Positions 14,790 through 25,199 of a stretch of DNA of 36,791 bases are shown piece after piece; the first letter of the stretch is position 1; each line of letters opens with the position of its first letter. The stretch is taken from positions 1-36,791 of the forward strand of contig USBR01000007.1 in assembly GCA_900552905.1 (NCBI GenBank). The letters are read 5' to 3'. The translations under genes and the position numbers were made by a program. The notes under the pieces are model-generated. The model saw only the letters and a list, made by a program, of their open reading frames with translations. It ran no database searches and was not told the origin of the DNA. Origin of the DNA: an uncultured Succinatimonas sp. Lineage in GTDB: Bacteria > Pseudomonadota > Gammaproteobacteria > Enterobacterales > Succinivibrionaceae.

Positions 14790-17700
14790 ATGGTCTACTC
14801 CTATACTGAGCAAAAGCGCATCCGTAAGGATTTTGGCAAGAGAGTAAAAGTCTTAGACACTCCATATTTACTTGCAGTTCAACTCGATTCTTTCAAACAA
14901 TTTATAAGTTCAGACCCTAATAATGAGAATGGTCTAGTAGCCGCTTTTAAGAGCGTTTTCCCGATCAAGAGCTACTCAGGCAATGCTGAACTTTGCTATA
15001 ACAGTTTCCATCTTGGCGAGCCCAAGTTTAATGTCCGCGAGTGCATGATTCGTGGTACAACCTATTCTGCTCCGCTGAAAGTAAAATTAAGTCTGGTCCG
15101 TTACGAAAAAGATTCTCCCAAAACCGTAAAAGAGCGTATTGACCAGGATGTGTACATGGGCGAAATCCCGCTCATGACCGATAATGGTACCTTCATTGTC
15201 AACGGTACCGAGCGTGTAGTGGTATCTCAGCTGCATCGTAGTCCGGGTGTTTTCTTTGACAACGATAAGGGTAAGACTCATCCGGGCCGTATCCTTTTCA
15301 GCGCTCGTGTAATTCCTTACCGTGGTTCTTGGCTCGACTTCGAGTTCGATCACCGTGATAACTTATTCGTTCGTATCGATCGTCGTCGTAAATTACCTGC
15401 TACCGTTCTTTTAAGAGCTTTAGGTTACAATACCGAGCAGATCTTAAACTTATTCTTTGACACTGTTGAAGTTGAGTTTAAGAGCAATAAGATTTTAATG
15501 GAGCTGGTACCGGAGAGATTGCGTGGTGAAACCGCAAGCTTCGATATCGTCATCAATAAAGAGGTCTTAGTCGAAAAGGGCAAGAAGATTACCGCCCGTC
15601 ATATCCGTCAGTTAAATAAGGCTGGCGTCAAGACCATCGAAGTTCCGCCTGAGTATCTGCTCGATAAGATCGTAGCTCGTGATTATCACAGCAAGACCGG
15701 TGAGGTCGTTTTAGCTGCTAATACTGTATTAACTGCTGAAAATCTCGTTGCCATTGCTCAAAACTCCTTAAAGAAGATTGAGATCCTGTACACCAGTCAA
15801 GTCGATGAAGGTCCGTTCATTGCCGACACCTTACGTGCCGACACTACCCGTGATCTCTCCTCCGACGAGGCTGATCGTTATGCCGCCTTATACGAAATCT
15901 ATAAGATGATGCGTCCTGGCGAAATGCCAAACGCTGAGGCTGCTGACACCTTATTTAAGAACCTCTTCTTTGCTGAGGATCGCTATGATCTCTCCTCTGT
16001 GGGTCGTATGAAGTTTGACACCCACTTTGTTGAGGACAAGAATTTCAAGGCTGGTTTATCCCGCTTATTATCTGATCCTAATGTTCAGATCAATACTGCT
16101 GATTCTGGCATCGCTATCGTTGATGGCTTTGTTTATGCTCAGTTCCCGCAGGTTATCGATGCTATTCGTCCTTACCTTGATCAAGGTGAGGTCGCCTGCA
16201 TCCCGAGCACTAGCCCTAAGCGTTTAGCTGATAAGTTCTTAGATTATTTGGATAATTCCTTAATCGCAGCTAAGAAGAATCAGATGTTAACCGCATCTGA
16301 GCGTTATTTACACAAGGTTAAGATCGCCCCTAACGGTGGTGAGGAATTTGCCTTTGATAACGCCATCATCATGCCGTTAAATTTACTTGACTTAACTGCC
16401 AATGTAATTGAGCTTGAGGGTAAGGCTACCGATCCTAAGGGCAAGGATTTAAATTTAGATACTTCCAGTATCGAAAATGAGGCCAATCGTGGCACCTTAA
16501 ACAATTCTGATATTGTTAAGGTTATCCGTTACTTAGTTAAGATCCGTAACGGTAAAGAGAATATCGACGATATCGATCACTTAGGTAACCGTCGTATTCG
16601 TTCTGTAGGCGAGATGGCTGAAAACCAGTTCCGTATCGGTTTAGTACGTGTTGAGCGTGCCGTTAAGGAAAGATTATCCTTAGGCGATCTCGACAATACC
16701 ACTCCGCAGGAGCTCATCAACGCCAAGCCGATTTCTGCCGCTATTAAGGAATTCTACGGTTCCAGCCAGTTATCTCAGTTTATGGATCAGAACAATCCTT
16801 TATCTGAGGTTACTCATAAGCGCCGTATTTCCGCTTTAGGCCCGGGTGGTTTAACCCGTGAGCGTGCCGGCTTCGAGGTGCGTGACGTTCACCCGACTCA
16901 CTACGGTCGTTTATGCCCGATTGAGACCCCGGAAGGTCCGAACATTGGTTTGATCAACTCTTTAGCTGTATTTGCTCGTTGCAATGATTATGGCTTCTTA
17001 GAGACCCCGTACCGCTTTGTTAAGGACGGTGTCGTCACTGAGGAGTTCCAGTATCTCTCTGCTATTGAGGAAGGTCAGTACGTTATCGCTCAGGCTAATA
17101 CCGATTTAGATGAAAACGGTAAGATTGTCTCTGATTATGTACAGTGCCGTTATAAGGGCGAGTCTGAGGTTCGTCGTGCTCAGGACGTTCAGTTCATGGA
17201 CGTTTCTCCGCAGCAGATTATTTCCGTTGCCGCCGCCTTAATTCCGTTCTTAGAGCATGATGACGCTAACCGTGCCTTGATGGGTGCTAACATGCAACGT
17301 CAGGCTGTACCTACTGTACGTTCTGAGAAGCCTTTCGTTGGTACCGGTATGGAGCGTGCCTTAGCTGTTGACTCTGGCGTTTCCATCATCGCTAAGCGTG
17401 GTGGTGTCGTCGAGCATGTTGATGGTGCCCGTATCGTAGTTCGCGTCAACCTCGATGAGATCGAGAATGAGCGCGATGCTGGTATCGATATTTATAACCT
17501 CATCAAGTACTCACGTTCTAATCAGAACACCTGTGTTAATCAGCGTCCGTGCGTTGGTCTGCACGAGAAGGTAAAGGCTGGTGACGTTTTAGCTGACGGC
17601 TCTTCTTCTGATATGGGCGAGCTTGCCTTAGGTCAGAACATGCGTATCGCCTTCATGCCGTGGAATGGTTATAACTACGAGGACTCCATCTTAGTTTCTG

Positions 17701-19271
17701 AGCGTGTTGCCGCTAAGGATCGTCTCACCACCATCCACATTCAGGAATTATCCTGCGTGGCTCGTGATACTAAGTTAGGCCCTGAGGAAATCACTGCTGA
17801 TATCCCTAACGTCGGCGAACAGGCTCTGTCTAAGTTAGACGAGGCTGGTATCGTTTATGTCGGTGCTGAGGTAGTTGGTGGCGATATTCTCGTCGGTAAG
17901 GTTACCCCTAAGGGTGAGACTCAGTTAACCCCTGAGGAGAAACTCTTACGTGCTATCTTCGGTGAGAAGGCCTCTGAGGTTAAGGATTCTTCCTTACGCG
18001 TTCCTAACGATACCACCGGTACCGTTGTTGACGTACAGATCTTCACTCGTGAGGGTGTAGAGAAGGACAAGCGTGCTAAAGAAATCGAAGAGATGCATAT
18101 CGCTCAGGCTAAGAAAGACCTCGATGAGGAATACGCTTTCTTAACTAACGGCCTCTTACATCAGGTACGTGTCCACTTAACTAAGCACGGTTTAACTGAA
18201 GAAGAAGTCGCTGCTTTAGACGATAAGGCTTTATTCAATCAGAACTTAGATACCGATGCCGCTCAGCGTCAGCTCGAGGAGTTCAATGTTCGCTTAGACG
18301 AGTTTGCTAAGGAATACCGCGAGAAGTTTGAGGCTGAGAAGAAGAAGATCACCGAGGGTGATGATTTAACTCCGGGTGTCCTTAAGATCGTTAAGGTTTA
18401 TCTTGCCGTTAAGCGTCGTATTCAGCCTGGTGATAAGCTTGCAGGTCGTCACGGTAACAAGGGTGTTATTTCCCGTATTAACCCTATCGAAGACATGCCT
18501 TTCGATGAGAATGGTAAGCCTGTAGATATGGTATTAAATCCGTTAGGCGTGCCGTCTCGTATGAACATCGGACAGGTTTTAGAGGTCCATTTAGGTCTGG
18601 CTGCTAAGGGTATTGGCGAAAAGATCAATAAGATGCTCATCGAACAGCGTGCTATGTCTGAGATCCGTAAGACTTTACAGGACATCTATGATTTAGGTGA
18701 TACCTCTCAGAAGATCGATATCTCTGAGCTCAGCGATGCTGAGGTTATGACCTTAGCTAATAATATGCGTGATGGTTTCACTGTAGCTACCCCGGTATTC
18801 GACGGTGCTCAGGAAGAGAACATCAAGGAAATGTTACGCATGGCAGGTCTCCCTGAGTCCGGTCAGATGACCCTCTATGATGGACGTACCGGCCGCCCGT
18901 TCGAGCGTAAGGTAACCGTTGGTTATATGTACATGTTAAAGCTCAACCACTTAGTTGATGACAAGATGCATGCTCGTTCTACCGGTTCTTACAGTCTCGT
19001 AACTCAGCAGCCGTTAGGTGGTAAGGCTCAGTTCGGTGGCCAGCGCTTCGGTGAGATGGAAGTCTGGGCTCTTGAGGCTTATGGTGCTGCCTATACTCTG
19101 CGTGAGATGTTAACCGTCAAGTCTGACGATGTTAACGGCAGAACTAAGATGTACAAGAACATCGTGGATGGCGTTTACCGCATGGATGCTGGTATTCCGG
19201 AATCCTTCAACGTATTGCTGCGCGAAATTCGTTCGCTCGGTATCAATATCGATCTCGTCCGCAAGGAATAA
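14790..19271 (+). CDS. rpoB: DNA-directed RNA polymerase subunit beta
   Basis: 1493 residues from the ATG at 14790 ([18 protein letters not shown], matching E. coli); the frame is open further upstream but that part is not conserved, and AGAGGA sits 10 bases before this ATG. E. coli beta has 1342 residues. The extra length is mostly one insertion at about residues 410-573 (16020-16508), between GRMKF and [15 protein letters not shown], just before DIDHLGNRR. The two usual E. coli lineage-specific insertions (near 225-343 and 938-1042 in E. coli) are also present. The rifampicin region [15 protein letters not shown]...[13 protein letters not shown] keeps the sensitive Asp, His and Ser residues. 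Active-site Lys regions ([13 protein letters not shown]) are intact. Confidence 0.98.
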   Translation: MVYSYTEQKRIRKDFGKRVKVLDTPYLLAVQLDSFKQFISSDPNNENGLVAAFKSVFPIKSYSGNAELCYNSFHLGEPKFNVRECMIRGTTYSAPLKVKLSLVRYEKDSPKTVKERIDQDVYMGEIPLMTDNGTFIVNGTERVVVSQLHRSPGVFFDNDKGKTHPGRILFSARVIPYRGSWLDFEFDHRDNLFVRIDRRRKLPATVLLRALGYNTEQILNLFFDTVEVEFKSNKILMELVPERLRGETASFDIVINKEVLVEKGKKITARHIRQLNKAGVKTIEVPPEYLLDKIVARDYHSKTGEVVLAANTVLTAENLVAIAQNSLKKIEILYTSQVDEGPFIADTLRADTTRDLSSDEADRYAALYEIYKMMRPGEMPNAEAADTLFKNLFFAEDRYDLSSVGRMKFDTHFVEDKNFKAGLSRLLSDPNVQINTADSGIAIVDGFVYAQFPQVIDAIRPYLDQGEVACIPSTSPKRLADKFLDYLDNSLIAAKKNQMLTASERYLHKVKIAPNGGEEFAFDNAIIMPLNLLDLTANVIELEGKATDPKGKDLNLDTSSIENEANRGTLNNSDIVKVIRYLVKIRNGKENIDDIDHLGNRRIRSVGEMAENQFRIGLVRVERAVKERLSLGDLDNTTPQELINAKPISAAIKEFYGSSQLSQFMDQNNPLSEVTHKRRISALGPGGLTRERAGFEVRDVHPTHYGRLCPIETPEGPNIGLINSLAVFARCNDYGFLETPYRFVKDGVVTEEFQYLSAIEEGQYVIAQANTDLDENGKIVSDYVQCRYKGESEVRRAQDVQFMDVSPQQIISVAAALIPFLEHDDANRALMGANMQRQAVPTVRSEKPFVGTGMERALAVDSGVSIIAKRGGVVEHVDGARIVVRVNLDEIENERDAGIDIYNLIKYSRSNQNTCVNQRPCVGLHEKVKAGDVLADGSSSDMGELALGQNMRIAFMPWNGYNYEDSILVSERVAAKDRLTTIHIQELSCVARDTKLGPEEITADIPNVGEQALSKLDEAGIVYVGAEVVGGDILVGKVTPKGETQLTPEEKLLRAIFGEKASEVKDSSLRVPNDTTGTVVDVQIFTREGVEKDKRAKEIEEMHIAQAKKDLDEEYAFLTNGLLHQVRVHLTKHGLTEEEVAALDDKALFNQNLDTDAAQRQLEEFNVRLDEFAKEYREKFEAEKKKITEGDDLTPGVLKIVKVYLAVKRRIQPGDKLAGRHGNKGVISRINPIEDMPFDENGKPVDMVLNPLGVPSRMNIGQVLEVHLGLAAKGIGEKINKMLIEQRAMSEIRKTLQDIYDLGDTSQKIDISELSDAEVMTLANNMRDGFTVATPVFDGAQEENIKEMLRMAGLPESGQMTLYDGRTGRPFERKVTVGYMYMLKLNHLVDDKMHARSTGSYSLVTQQPLGGKAQFGGQRFGEMEVWALEAYGAAYTLREMLTVKSDDVNGRTKMYKNIVDGVYRMDAGIPESFNVLLREIRSLGINIDLVRKE

Positions 19272-19280
19272 GTTTCTATA

Positions 19281-19301
19281 CCGAGGGGCCTGACCCCTCG
19301 G
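19281..19301 (+). promoter_or_regulatory. Intercistronic hairpin between rpoB and rpoC
   Basis: CCGAGGGG (19281-19288) pairs perfectly with CCCCTCGG (19294-19301), loop CCTGA. It is followed by TTCAGC, not a T run, so it looks like an RNA stability or processing element rather than a terminator. rpoC starts 28 bases later. Confidence 0.7.
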
Positions 19302-19329
19302 TTCAGCTACGACAATAGGAGAAACTGTT

Positions 19330-22300
19330 GTGAGCATACAGGAAAACGGTCAGAACGAAGATCTATTACAGGGTCTTACCAATCAGACTAAAGTCCCTAA
19401 TGATGATCCGGATATGGATCTGCAGTTAAGTGACTCTCTTGGCAAATTAGCCAATCGCAGCAATGCCTTTAAGCAGCGTCTTGAGGATTTTGATGCTATC
19501 AAAATTGGTTTAGCTTCCCCTGAGATGATTCGTGCCTGGTCTTATGGTGAGGTTAAAAAGCCTGAGACCATCAATTATCGTACCTTTAAGCCCGAGCGTG
19601 ACGGCTTGTTCTGTGCACGTATTTTCGGACCTATCAAAGACTATGAATGCTTGTGCGGTAAATACAAGCGTTTAAAGCACCGTGGCACTATCTGTGATAA
19701 GTGCGGTGTTGAGGTTACTCAGGCTAAAGTACGCCGTGAGCGTATGGGCCATATTGAGTTAGCCTCTCCGGTTGCCCATATTTGGTACTTAAAATCTTTA
19801 CCGTCACGTATTGGTTTAATCCTCGATATGAAGTTACGCGATATTGAAAGCGTACTTTACTTTGAGAGCTATGTCGTTACCGATCCGGGTATGACTGATC
19901 TCAATGAGCGTCAGCTTTTAACCGAGGAGCAGTACGTTGAGGCCTTAGCTATCTACGGTGATGACTTCTCCGCTAAGATGGGTGCTGAGGCTATTTTAGA
20001 GTTATTACAGCACATCAACCTCGAAGAAGAGGTTAAGTCCTTACGTGAGGCCTTAGAGAGCACTTCCTCTGAGAGCAATCGTAAGAAGTTTGCTAAGCGT
20101 ATTAAGCTCATCGAGTCTTTCATCAATTCTGGCAACAAGCCTGAGTGGATGATTCTGACTGTATTACCGGTTTTACCGCCGGATTTACGTCCGTTAGTAC
20201 CGTTAGATGGTGGTCGTTTCGCTACTTCTGATCTGAACGATCTCTATCGCCGTGTAATTAACCGTAATAACCGCTTAAAGCGCCTCTTAGACTTAGCCGC
20301 TCCTGAGATCATTGTTCGTAACGAGAAGCGTATGTTACAGGAATCTGTAGATGCGCTCATGGATAATGGTCGTCGTGGTCGTGCTATCACCGGTTCTAAT
20401 AAGCGTCCTCTGAAGTCCTTAGCTGACATGATTAAGGGTAAGCAGGGTCGTTTCCGTCAGAACCTTTTAGGTAAGCGTGTTGATTACTCTGGTCGTTCCG
20501 TAATTACCTGCGGACCGTTCCTGCGTTTACATCAGTGCGGTCTGCCGAAGAAGATGGCCTTAGAGCTCTTCAAGCCTTTCATCTACGGTAGATTAGAGTT
20601 ACGTGGCTTAGCTACCACCATCAAGGCTGCTAAGAAGATGGTTGAGCGTGAGGATCCGATCGTATGGGATGTTCTCGATGAGGTCATCCGCGAGCATCCT
20701 ATCATGTTAAACCGTGCTCCGACTCTGCACCGTTTAGGTATTCAGGCCTTCGAGCCGGTCTTGATTGAAGGTAAAGCCATTCGTCTGCATCCGTTAGTAT
20801 GCCCGGCCTTTAACGCCGACTTCGACGGTGATCAGATGGCTGTTCACGTACCTTTAACCTTAGAGGCTCAGTTAGAGGCTCGTGCTCTCATGATGTCCAC
20901 TAACAATGTTCTGTCACCGGCTTCAGGTGATCCGATCATTGTGCCGGCACAGGACGTGGTTTTAGGTCTGTACTATATGACCCGTATGCGTATCGGTGCT
21001 CGTGGTGAGGGCTTAATCCTGACTGATGCTAAGGAAGCTGAGCGTCTTTACAAGGCTGATTTAGTCGACTTCCATGCTCGTATCGCCTGCCGTGTTCACT
21101 TCTTTGAGAAGAACCCTGATACTGGCGAATTTGTCGAGAAGAATGAGATGCGCCTGACCACTGTCGGCCGTGCCATGCTCTCCTTAATTTTACCTAAGGG
21201 CATGTCCTATGATCTCATCGATCCGCCGTCTGAGGGTGTAACTCAGGATAATATCAAAGAGATCTTAGCTGAGAAGAACTGGTTTACTCGTGTCTCTAAC
21301 GTACCGTTAGGCAAGAAGAAGATCGGTGCTCTGCTCAATACCTGCTATCACCTCTTAGGCCTTAAGGATACTGTTATCTTCGCCGACCATGTCATGTACA
21401 CCGGCTTTGCTAATGCTGCTATTTCCGGTTCTTCTGTCTGCGTTGACGATATGCTCATTCCTAAGGAGAAGTACACCATTATTTCATCTGCTCAGAAGGA
21501 AGTTATGTCCATTCAGAGCCAGTATGAGAACGGTCAGATTACTCCAGGCGAGCGCTATAACAAGGTTATCGACGTTTGGTCAAATGCCAATGAAAAGGTT
21601 GCTAAGGCCATGATGGCTAACCTCTCTACTCAGACTGCTAAGAATATCTTAGGCGAGGACGAGAAAGAGGCTTCCTTCAACAGCATCTATATGATGGCTG
21701 ACTCCGGTGCTCGTGGTTCACCAGCTCAGATTCGTCAGCTCGCTGGTATGCGTGGCTTGATGGCAAAGCCAGACGGCTCCATCATCGAGACCCCGATTAC
21801 CGCTAACTTCCGTGAAGGTCTGAACGTACAGCAGTACTTCATCTCCACTCACGGTGCACGTAAGGGCTTAGCTGATACCGCCTTGAAGACCGCTAACTCC
21901 GGTTACCTGACCCGTCGTTTAGTTGATGTCGCTCAGGATATGGTAATTTGCGATAGCGATTGCGGTACTACTGATGGCTTAGATATCACTCCGCACGTCA
22001 ACGGTGGTGATGTTATCGAAACCTTAAGAGATCGCGTTTTAGGTCGCGTCTTAGCTGCCGACGTCTTAAAGCCTGGTTCTAAGAATGTCTTAATCCCGGC
22101 TGGTACTCTCTTAGATGAGAAGCTCTGCTCTCTCTTAGAGGCTAACTCTGTCGATCACGTTAAGATTAGATCTCCGATTACCTGTAAGTCTCGCTATGGC
22201 ATCTGCGCTAAGTGCTATGGTCGTGATTTAGCTCGCGGTCACCTCGTAAATCCGGGTGAGGCTGTCGGTGTAATGGCCGCTCAGTCCATCGGTGAGCCGG

Positions 22301-23778
22301 GTACTCAGCTGACCATGCGTACCTTCCACATCGGTGGTGCTGCATCCCGTGCTGTTGCTGAGTCTGGTGCTACTGTCCGCAGTGCCGGTAAGATCAAGAT
22401 CGAGAACTCCAAGCTTGTCACCAATACTGAGGGCAAGATGGTTGTAACCTCTCGTCAGTCTGAGCTCTTCGTTGTGGATGAGTTCGGTTCTGTCAAGGAC
22501 AGCCATAAGATCCCTTACGGTGCTGTCTTAGAGGTCAAGGATGGCGATACTGTTAGCGTAGGTCAGACTGTAGCGCGTTGGGATCCGCATACCCACCCGA
22601 TCATTTCCGAAGTACACGGTTATATCAAGTTCTCCGATATTATCGAGGGTGTAACTGTTGATAAGAAGGAAGACGAGGCTTTAGGTATTTCCTCCATCGA
22701 AGTTCGTGAGATGGCAGCTCGTCCGACTCAGGGTAAGGAGAAGCGTCCTTCCGTTAAGATCGTTGATGCTCAGGGTAATGATGTTCTCATCCCGGGTACC
22801 ACTGTTGCCGCTCAGTACATGTTACAGGCTAAGGCCATCGTACAGTTACAGGACGGTGCTGAGGTTAATATCGGTGACGTTATCGCTCGTATTCCTCAGG
22901 TTGCAGGCGGTACTAAGGATATTACCGGTGGTCTGCCGCGTGTTGCTGACCTCTTCGAGGCTCGTGCTCCTAAGGAGCCGGCAATTTTAGCTGAGATCTC
23001 AGGTACCGTATCCTTTGGTAAGGACACTAAGTCTAAGCGTCGCTTAATGATCACTCCTCCGGCAGGTGCTGTAGATGAGCATGGCGATCCGATCGAGGCT
23101 CACGAGGAGATGATTGCTCTGTCACGTAACCTCAACGTCTTCGAGGGTGAAACCGTATCTAAGGGCGAAATGATCGCCGATGGTCCGGAGTCCCCGCACG
23201 ACATCTTACGTTTACGTGGTGTTAACGCTGTCGCTAACTATATCGTAAACGAGGTTCAGGACGTTTATCGCTTACAGGGTGTAAAGATCAACGATAAGCA
23301 TATTGAAGTTATTGTCCGTCAGATGCTCCGCAAGTGCGAGATCATCGATGCTGGTGACAGCACCGAGTTCTTAGAGGGCGAGCACGCTGAGGTCAGCTTC
23401 GTCCGTGCCGTCAATGAGAAGTTAGCCGCTGCAGGTAAGAAGTTAGTTAAGTACAACCATATCTTAATGGGCTTAACTAAGGCTTCCTTAAGCACTGATT
23501 CCTTCATCTCCGCAGCTTCCTTCCAGGAAACTACTCGTGTTCTCACCGAGGCCTCAGTTGAGGGCAAGGTTGACGAATTACGCGGCTTAAAGGAAAATGT
23601 GATTGTGGGTCGTCTCATCCCGGCTGGTACTGGCTTTAAGTACCACAAGACTCGTCGCGATGAGTTAGAGCGCCTGAGCAATGAGCGCAATTTAGAGCAG
23701 GCCTCTGTTTCTGCAGAAGAATTACAGAAGCAGTTAGGTGCCGCTTTAGAGGCAGCTGATGTTGCTAAAAGCGAATAA
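19330..23778 (+). CDS. rpoC: DNA-directed RNA polymerase subunit beta'
   Basis: 1482 residues (E. coli 1407). The GTG start has AGGAG 9 bases upstream. An N-terminal extension of about 37 residues (Asp/Asn/Gln-rich) precedes the conserved [31 protein letters not shown] block. Zinc site 1 is Cys107, 109, 122, 125; the catalytic magnesium site NADFDGD is at 495-501 (Asp497, 499, 501, exactly 37 past E. coli). The second zinc site is in CDSDCGT ... CAKCYGRDL. The trigger loop is in [16 protein letters not shown]. The E. coli-type insertion in the trigger loop (SI3) is present. A strong terminator follows at 23800. Confidence 0.98.
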   Translation: MSIQENGQNEDLLQGLTNQTKVPNDDPDMDLQLSDSLGKLANRSNAFKQRLEDFDAIKIGLASPEMIRAWSYGEVKKPETINYRTFKPERDGLFCARIFGPIKDYECLCGKYKRLKHRGTICDKCGVEVTQAKVRRERMGHIELASPVAHIWYLKSLPSRIGLILDMKLRDIESVLYFESYVVTDPGMTDLNERQLLTEEQYVEALAIYGDDFSAKMGAEAILELLQHINLEEEVKSLREALESTSSESNRKKFAKRIKLIESFINSGNKPEWMILTVLPVLPPDLRPLVPLDGGRFATSDLNDLYRRVINRNNRLKRLLDLAAPEIIVRNEKRMLQESVDALMDNGRRGRAITGSNKRPLKSLADMIKGKQGRFRQNLLGKRVDYSGRSVITCGPFLRLHQCGLPKKMALELFKPFIYGRLELRGLATTIKAAKKMVEREDPIVWDVLDEVIREHPIMLNRAPTLHRLGIQAFEPVLIEGKAIRLHPLVCPAFNADFDGDQMAVHVPLTLEAQLEARALMMSTNNVLSPASGDPIIVPAQDVVLGLYYMTRMRIGARGEGLILTDAKEAERLYKADLVDFHARIACRVHFFEKNPDTGEFVEKNEMRLTTVGRAMLSLILPKGMSYDLIDPPSEGVTQDNIKEILAEKNWFTRVSNVPLGKKKIGALLNTCYHLLGLKDTVIFADHVMYTGFANAAISGSSVCVDDMLIPKEKYTIISSAQKEVMSIQSQYENGQITPGERYNKVIDVWSNANEKVAKAMMANLSTQTAKNILGEDEKEASFNSIYMMADSGARGSPAQIRQLAGMRGLMAKPDGSIIETPITANFREGLNVQQYFISTHGARKGLADTALKTANSGYLTRRLVDVAQDMVICDSDCGTTDGLDITPHVNGGDVIETLRDRVLGRVLAADVLKPGSKNVLIPAGTLLDEKLCSLLEANSVDHVKIRSPITCKSRYGICAKCYGRDLARGHLVNPGEAVGVMAAQSIGEPGTQLTMRTFHIGGAASRAVAESGATVRSAGKIKIENSKLVTNTEGKMVVTSRQSELFVVDEFGSVKDSHKIPYGAVLEVKDGDTVSVGQTVARWDPHTHPIISEVHGYIKFSDIIEGVTVDKKEDEALGISSIEVREMAARPTQGKEKRPSVKIVDAQGNDVLIPGTTVAAQYMLQAKAIVQLQDGAEVNIGDVIARIPQVAGGTKDITGGLPRVADLFEARAPKEPAILAEISGTVSFGKDTKSKRRLMITPPAGAVDEHGDPIEAHEEMIALSRNLNVFEGETVSKGEMIADGPESPHDILRLRGVNAVANYIVNEVQDVYRLQGVKINDKHIEVIVRQMLRKCEIIDAGDSTEFLEGEHAEVSFVRAVNEKLAAAGKKLVKYNHILMGLTKASLSTDSFISAASFQETTRVLTEASVEGKVDELRGLKENVIVGRLIPAGTGFKYHKTRRDELERLSNERNLEQASVSAEELQKQLGAALEAADVAKSE

Positions 23779-23799
23779 CAGCTAAATAAAGCTATAAAG

Positions 23800-23827
23800 T
23801 GCCCACCTTTGTGTGGGCATTTTTTTT
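23800..23827 (+). terminator. rpoBC terminator, abutting the ridA ribosome binding site
   Basis: TGCCCAC (23800-23806) and GTGGGCA (23813-23819), loop CTTTGT, then eight T residues (23820-23827). The next bases GGAG (23828-23831) are the ridA Shine-Dalgarno sequence. Confidence 0.92.
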
Positions 23828-23839
23828 GGAGATAGATAA

Positions 23840-24226
23840 ATGTCAGAAATTAAGATTGTAGCCACTAATGAGGCTCCTGCAGCCATTGGCCCCTATGTTC
23901 AGGGCAAGGTTATCGGTGGTTTATTATTTGCATCAGGTCAGATCCCTTTAGATCCGAAAACCGGAGCTATGGTTGAGGGCGGTATTGCTGAGCAGGCTCG
24001 TCAGGCTTTAAATAATGTCAAAGCTTTAGTTGAAGCCTCAGGTAGCGATTTAAGCTCTGTGGTCAAGACCACTTGCTTTTTAAAGGATATCGCTGATTTT
24101 GCTGCTTTCAATGCCGTTTATGCAGAGTTCTTCAAAGAGAATCCGCCAGCACGCTCTTGCGTTGGTGGTATCGATCTGCCAAAGGGCGCTCTGTGCGAAA
24201 TTGAAGTTATCGCTCAGGTTAAATAA
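23840..24226 (+). CDS. ridA: 2-iminobutanoate/2-iminopropanoate deaminase RidA
   Basis: 128 residues, the usual RidA (YjgF/YER057c/UK114) length. It hydrolyses reactive enamine/imine intermediates released by PLP enzymes such as threonine dehydratase, protecting other PLP enzymes. The conserved Arg105 in NPPARSCVG, the early APAAIGPYVQG segment and the LPKGALCEIEVIA C-terminus fit the active trimeric enzyme. Its GGAG directly follows the rpoC terminator T run, so there is no room for its own promoter between the terminator and the gene; it probably depends on read-through or on a promoter inside rpoC. A terminator follows. Confidence 0.96.
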   Translation: MSEIKIVATNEAPAAIGPYVQGKVIGGLLFASGQIPLDPKTGAMVEGGIAEQARQALNNVKALVEASGSDLSSVVKTTCFLKDIADFAAFNAVYAEFFKENPPARSCVGGIDLPKGALCEIEVIAQVK

Positions 24227-24233
24227 TGCTCAG

Positions 24234-24260
24234 GGCCATCAGCTGATGGCCTTTTCTTTT
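24234..24260 (+). terminator. ridA terminator
   Basis: A perfect 18-base palindrome GGCCATCAGCTGATGGCC (24234-24251) followed by TTTTCTTTT. It lies 7 bases after the ridA stop. Confidence 0.88.
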
Positions 24261-24282
24261 CCTCTCATCACTCTCTTAGCGC

Positions 24283-24630
24283 ATGGATTTTTTATTTTTA
24301 GAGCGCGTTTTTTTTACCGATCTTAAGCTTTCATACAAAAGACTAGCCTTATATCAGGAGCTTTTAGCTAAAGGGAAAAAAACAGCAGCTATCTTTATGA
24401 CCTCTGAGGCGGTTAGTTTAGCTAGTACTAAGCTAGATCCACAATTTAATACTCTGCAACAGCAGTACTTAGAATTAGCCTCACAATATGGTTTTGAGCT
24501 TTTAGTCTGCGGGCGCGCCTTTAAAGATCGCGGTTATGATAATAGCGATCTCGTAGCGGGCTTTACTTTATCGGGCAATATGGAAATGCTGGCCTTAGCT
24601 TTAAGAGCTAGCCACGTTTTGGAGCTGTAA
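24283..24630 (+). CDS. tusD: Sulfurtransferase complex subunit TusD (DsrE family)
   Basis: 115 residues (E. coli 128). TusD is the sulfur-carrying subunit of the TusBCD heterohexamer, which passes persulfide sulfur from TusA to TusE for 2-thiouridine formation at tRNA position 34. The catalytic Cys is Cys76 in LLVCGRAFKDRGY (Cys78 in E. coli) and the GFTLSG motif follows in its usual place. The N-terminus is divergent and I see no good ribosome binding site before the ATG. tusC begins at the base after the stop and tusB overlaps tusC, so the three form one operon in the order tusD-tusC-tusB as in E. coli, where they directly precede rpsL. Confidence 0.88.
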   Translation: MDFLFLERVFFTDLKLSYKRLALYQELLAKGKKTAAIFMTSEAVSLASTKLDPQFNTLQQQYLELASQYGFELLVCGRAFKDRGYDNSDLVAGFTLSGNMEMLALALRASHVLEL

Positions 24631-24936
24631 ATGCTAATCATTTTGCAAAGTGATCCTAGGCTCAATCATGATTATGAGCAGGGAATAGAACTGGCCATAA
24701 GCTATGGAGATTTAGTTGAGGCTAATGATATTACTGTGCTTGTAGCCGGAGCCTTCTTACAGGAGCTAGTGCATGCTCATGGCGATGAGGTCTTTGTAAA
24801 AAAGCTTAAGCAATTAGATCTCTTTGAGGTGGAAGCTGTAGCTTTAGAGCATACGCCTTGTGCTTTTGTAAAAAGAGTGGATAGGAGCGCAGTACGCGCT
24901 TTAGTAGCGAGTAAGCAGAGGGTATTGTCATTTTGA
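24631..24936 (+). CDS. tusC: Sulfurtransferase complex subunit TusC (DsrF family)
   Basis: 101 residues, shorter than E. coli TusC (119). Identification rests on position between tusD and tusB plus the DsrE/F-like pattern: a beta-strand start MLIILQSDPR, a helix with GIELAISYGDLVE, the strand ITVLVAGAFLQEL and a C-terminal AVRALVASKQRVLSF that resembles the LEADALRRELANYDVILRF end of E. coli TusC. It has no catalytic Cys equivalent to TusD; in the complex its role is structural. The start codon directly follows the tusD stop. Confidence 0.75.
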   Translation: MLIILQSDPRLNHDYEQGIELAISYGDLVEANDITVLVAGAFLQELVHAHGDEVFVKKLKQLDLFEVEAVALEHTPCAFVKRVDRSAVRALVASKQRVLSF

Positions 24937-25127
24937 TCCATTTGATTTTCTCGTCACAAGGCCTCAAAGATGCCTTAAACATTGTCACAGCTACAGATAG
25001 CATGATCTTTTTTTATGATGAGACTTATGTGCAGGATCTTCCTTGTGCTTATAGTTTTTTTAAAGAAGATGAGTCTTTAGTGCAACTCTTGCTTCTCAAT
25101 GAGACTAAAACCATTTCTTGGTATTAA
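24933..25127 (+). CDS. tusB: Sulfurtransferase complex subunit TusB (DsrH family), short
   Basis: 64 residues against 95 in E. coli. It begins with TTG overlapping the tusC stop (TTGA), suggesting translational coupling. The N-terminus MIHLIFSSQGLKDAL and strand DSMIFFYDETYV fit TusB, and the last residues TISWY recall the terminal MAW of E. coli; about 30 residues of the middle appear to be missing. The call depends mainly on position. The glpC terminator hairpin on the other strand begins right after the stop. Confidence 0.65.
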   Translation: MIHLIFSSQGLKDALNIVTATDSMIFFYDETYVQDLPCAYSFFKEDESLVQLLLLNETKTISWY

Positions 25128-25154
25128 AAAGGATGGGAAGATGAACTTCCCATC
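25126..25154 (-). terminator. glp operon terminator (reverse strand)
   Basis: GATGGGAAG (25132-25140) and CTTCCCATC (25146-25154), loop ATGAA. On the reverse strand it is followed by C and five T residues (complement of 25126-25130), overlapping the tusB stop codon. It lies 46 bases past the glpC stop. Confidence 0.82.
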
Positions 25155-25199
25155 AGAAACTCAGGTTTTAGCCGGTTGTAGAGAATTAGTTTTAGGCTG

